Origin: Leptospiraceae bacterium
Lineage (GTDB): Bacteria > Spirochaetota > Leptospiria > Leptospirales > Leptospiraceae
Direction of reading: 5' to 3'
Length of the DNA stretch: 64,000 nucleotides
Assembly (NCBI GenBank): GCA_022402465.1
Contig: JAKRSH010000014.1
Location: 62,001-126,000 of the forward strand
A program made the position numbers and the translations under genes. Of this stretch, positions 62,851-64,000 are shown one piece after another. The stretch's first letter is position 1, and each line of letters starts with the position of its first letter. The notes below the pieces were generated by a model. The model saw nothing but the letters and a program-made list of their open reading frames with translations. It ran no database searches and was not told the DNA's origin.

Positions 62851-64000
62851 ATGGTAAATCCTTTGAAAAATTCCTTATTCTTTAAGAAAAGTATTCTAAG
62901 AACTTATCTTTTATATAGTCTTCTGTTTGGTATAGGAATGGGTGTCGCATTCAGACTAATTACACCTTACTTTGTAGACTTCAAATCTGATTTATTGATG
63001 AATCTTTTTACAATTCTTTGTATATCTGCCGGAATTATGGTGGGATATTTTTCATTTTGGATAGGTAAAAATTCATTATTAAAAACCATTTTAAATATAG
63101 GAGATTTTTCTCTTAAATTGGCGCATGGTGATTTCACATCTAAACTAAATATTCCTTCCCAAGACGAAATAGGTGAATTCGTAAACAATTATAATGATTT
63201 AATTGATATTCTAAAAAAATCCATTTTGAATATTCAACAACTATCTATAGAATCTAACTCGTCTATGCAGGAACAAAAAATTGCTACAAATCAACTAACG
63301 GAAAATACACAAAAACTTTCTGAAAGGTATGAAATCATCCAATCTGAAACTGAATCGAATGAAAGTAAACTAAATTATGTAGTTTCTCATTTCAATATAT
63401 TAAGATTTTCAATGGATACACTAACTACTCAAATAGAAAATCTTGCTAGAGTAATTCAGGGAATTAAAGAATCTTCAGATCTGTCAATTCAGAAATCTTT
63501 AATTATTGAGCAAAGAATCCAATCTATTGAAAATAATTTAAATGATGCCAACATTTCTATGGAAAAGATATCTTCTAGTTCTAAAGAAATTTCGAAAATC
63601 ATATCAATCATTCAATCTTTTTCTGATAAAATCAACTTATTAGCGTTAAATGCAGCAATTGAATCAGCTAGAGCTGGGGAAGAAGGTAAAGGATTTGCTG
63701 TTGTTTCAGAAGAGATATCTAAATTAGCAAATCAAACTAGGAATAATATAAAAAATATTAATTCCTTGGTTCTTCTTAATTCACAAGAAGTAAACAACGG
63801 AACTTTAGCCTTTCAAAATTCTGTCGATTCAAGTAAACTACTTATCCTAGAAACTAAATCACTGATTGAATTTTTCGAAAATATGCGTGATAGCATGAGT
63901 ACACAAATAAACAACCACCATTTTGTAGCAAGTGAAGCCAATTCAGGTAAAGAAATATCAATGATAATTCAAAATCATTTAAATGAATACTATGAATCTT
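62851..64000 (+). CDS. Methyl-accepting chemotaxis protein, N-terminal part (runs off the window)
   Basis: The frame is open from ATG 62851 to the right edge (about 383 residues seen), so it is absent from the ORF track. Two transmembrane segments lie close together ([41 protein letters not shown]) with only a short loop between them, so there is no sizeable periplasmic sensor domain. A HAMP-like linker ([22 protein letters not shown]) and coiled coil lead to the signalling tip [33 protein letters not shown], which contacts CheA/CheW. The C-terminal remainder lies outside. No adjacent chemotaxis gene is visible. Confidence 0.9.
   Translation, partial: MVNPLKNSLFFKKSILRTYLLYSLLFGIGMGVAFRLITPYFVDFKSDLLMNLFTILCISAGIMVGYFSFWIGKNSLLKTILNIGDFSLKLAHGDFTSKLNIPSQDEIGEFVNNYNDLIDILKKSILNIQQLSIESNSSMQEQKIATNQLTENTQKLSERYEIIQSETESNESKLNYVVSHFNILRFSMDTLTTQIENLARVIQGIKESSDLSIQKSLIIEQRIQSIENNLNDANISMEKISSSSKEISKIISIIQSFSDKINLLALNAAIESARAGEEGKGFAVVSEEISKLANQTRNNIKNINSLVLLNSQEVNNGTLAFQNSVDSSKLLILETKSLIEFFENMRDSMSTQINNHHFVASEANSGKEISMIIQNHLNEYYES

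Noticed and set aside
1-64000. tRNA, rRNA, CRISPR arrays, transposases and prophage genes
   Set aside because: I looked in the gaps for cloverleaf ends, regular spacer repeats and terminal inverted repeats and saw none. The window may still contain short RNAs that I cannot detect by eye.

Overview
The window looks like chromosomal DNA of a spirochete of the genus Leptospira. It is AT-rich (clearly under 40% GC by eye) and has many TTG/GTG starts and spirochete-style lipoprotein signals. Lineage markers include a flagellar-coiling FcpA-like protein, two proteins of the Leptospira-typical DUF1577 family, a heme oxygenase and many secreted or lipoprotein genes of unknown function. The content would suit a free-living or saprophytic species: two photolyase-family genes, a full sulfate ABC importer and several transporters. 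I see no tRNA, rRNA, CRISPR array, transposase or prophage.

Layout. 1-7.2 kb: 5' part of valS (minus), a small basic protein, a Kunitz/BPTI-domain lipoprotein overlapping a MATE exporter and a VOC protein. On the minus strand follows a three-gene operon of a DegT-fold protein without the PLP lysine, an ATP-grasp protein and an FeS-cluster photolyase. 7.4-17.2 kb: avtA behind a GC-rich leader hairpin, a 799-aa membrane protein and a 2000-aa aromatic repeat protein coupled to it by a TTGA overlap. 17.2-28.4 kb: DUF2007, a Ca2+/Na+ antiporter, dprA, a TPR lipoprotein, a GNAT/SDR/DUF445 operon, two NAPE-PLD-like metallo-beta-lactamase lipoproteins and a second photolyase between them. 28.4-34.3 kb: a compact two-gene type IIA topoisomerase that looks more T4/eukaryote-like than ParE/ParC-like, a lipoprotein and gltX with an overlapping terminator. 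34.4-43 kb: DUF1577, pirin, OsmC, DUF1577, an anti-sigma-like ATPase, a glycosyltransferase and polA. 43-52.6 kb: OlsB-like acyltransferase, PiT-like carrier, AI-2E exporter, heme oxygenase, MFS, the sulfate import operon sbp-cysT-cysW-cysA and a GNAT. 52.6-53.6 kb: a promoter-to-terminator small-RNA candidate followed by decayed DUF3703 and YeiH genes. 53.6-64 kb: folK, DnaC-like ATPase, fcpA, a LolD/FtsX exporter pair, a 54-aa zinc-ribbon gene, leuS, and a methyl-accepting chemotaxis protein cut by the window edge.

How the parts work together. Housekeeping is strongly represented: three aminoacyl-tRNA synthetases (valS, gltX, leuS), polA, a topoisomerase, dprA and a helicase-loader-like ATPase. 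Sulfate import (sbp-cysTWA) sits next to a broken putative sulfate-exporter gene. Light and oxidative-damage functions recur (two photolyases, OsmC, pirin, heme oxygenase).

The best candidates for something undescribed are the BPTI-like lipoprotein beside the MATE exporter, the DegT-like/ATP-grasp/photolyase operon (lost PLP lysine, apparent CTG start), the 799-aa plus 2000-aa repeat-protein pair, the T4-like topoisomerase and the small-RNA candidate at 52.75 kb. All calls come from reading the sequence; no database search was run.
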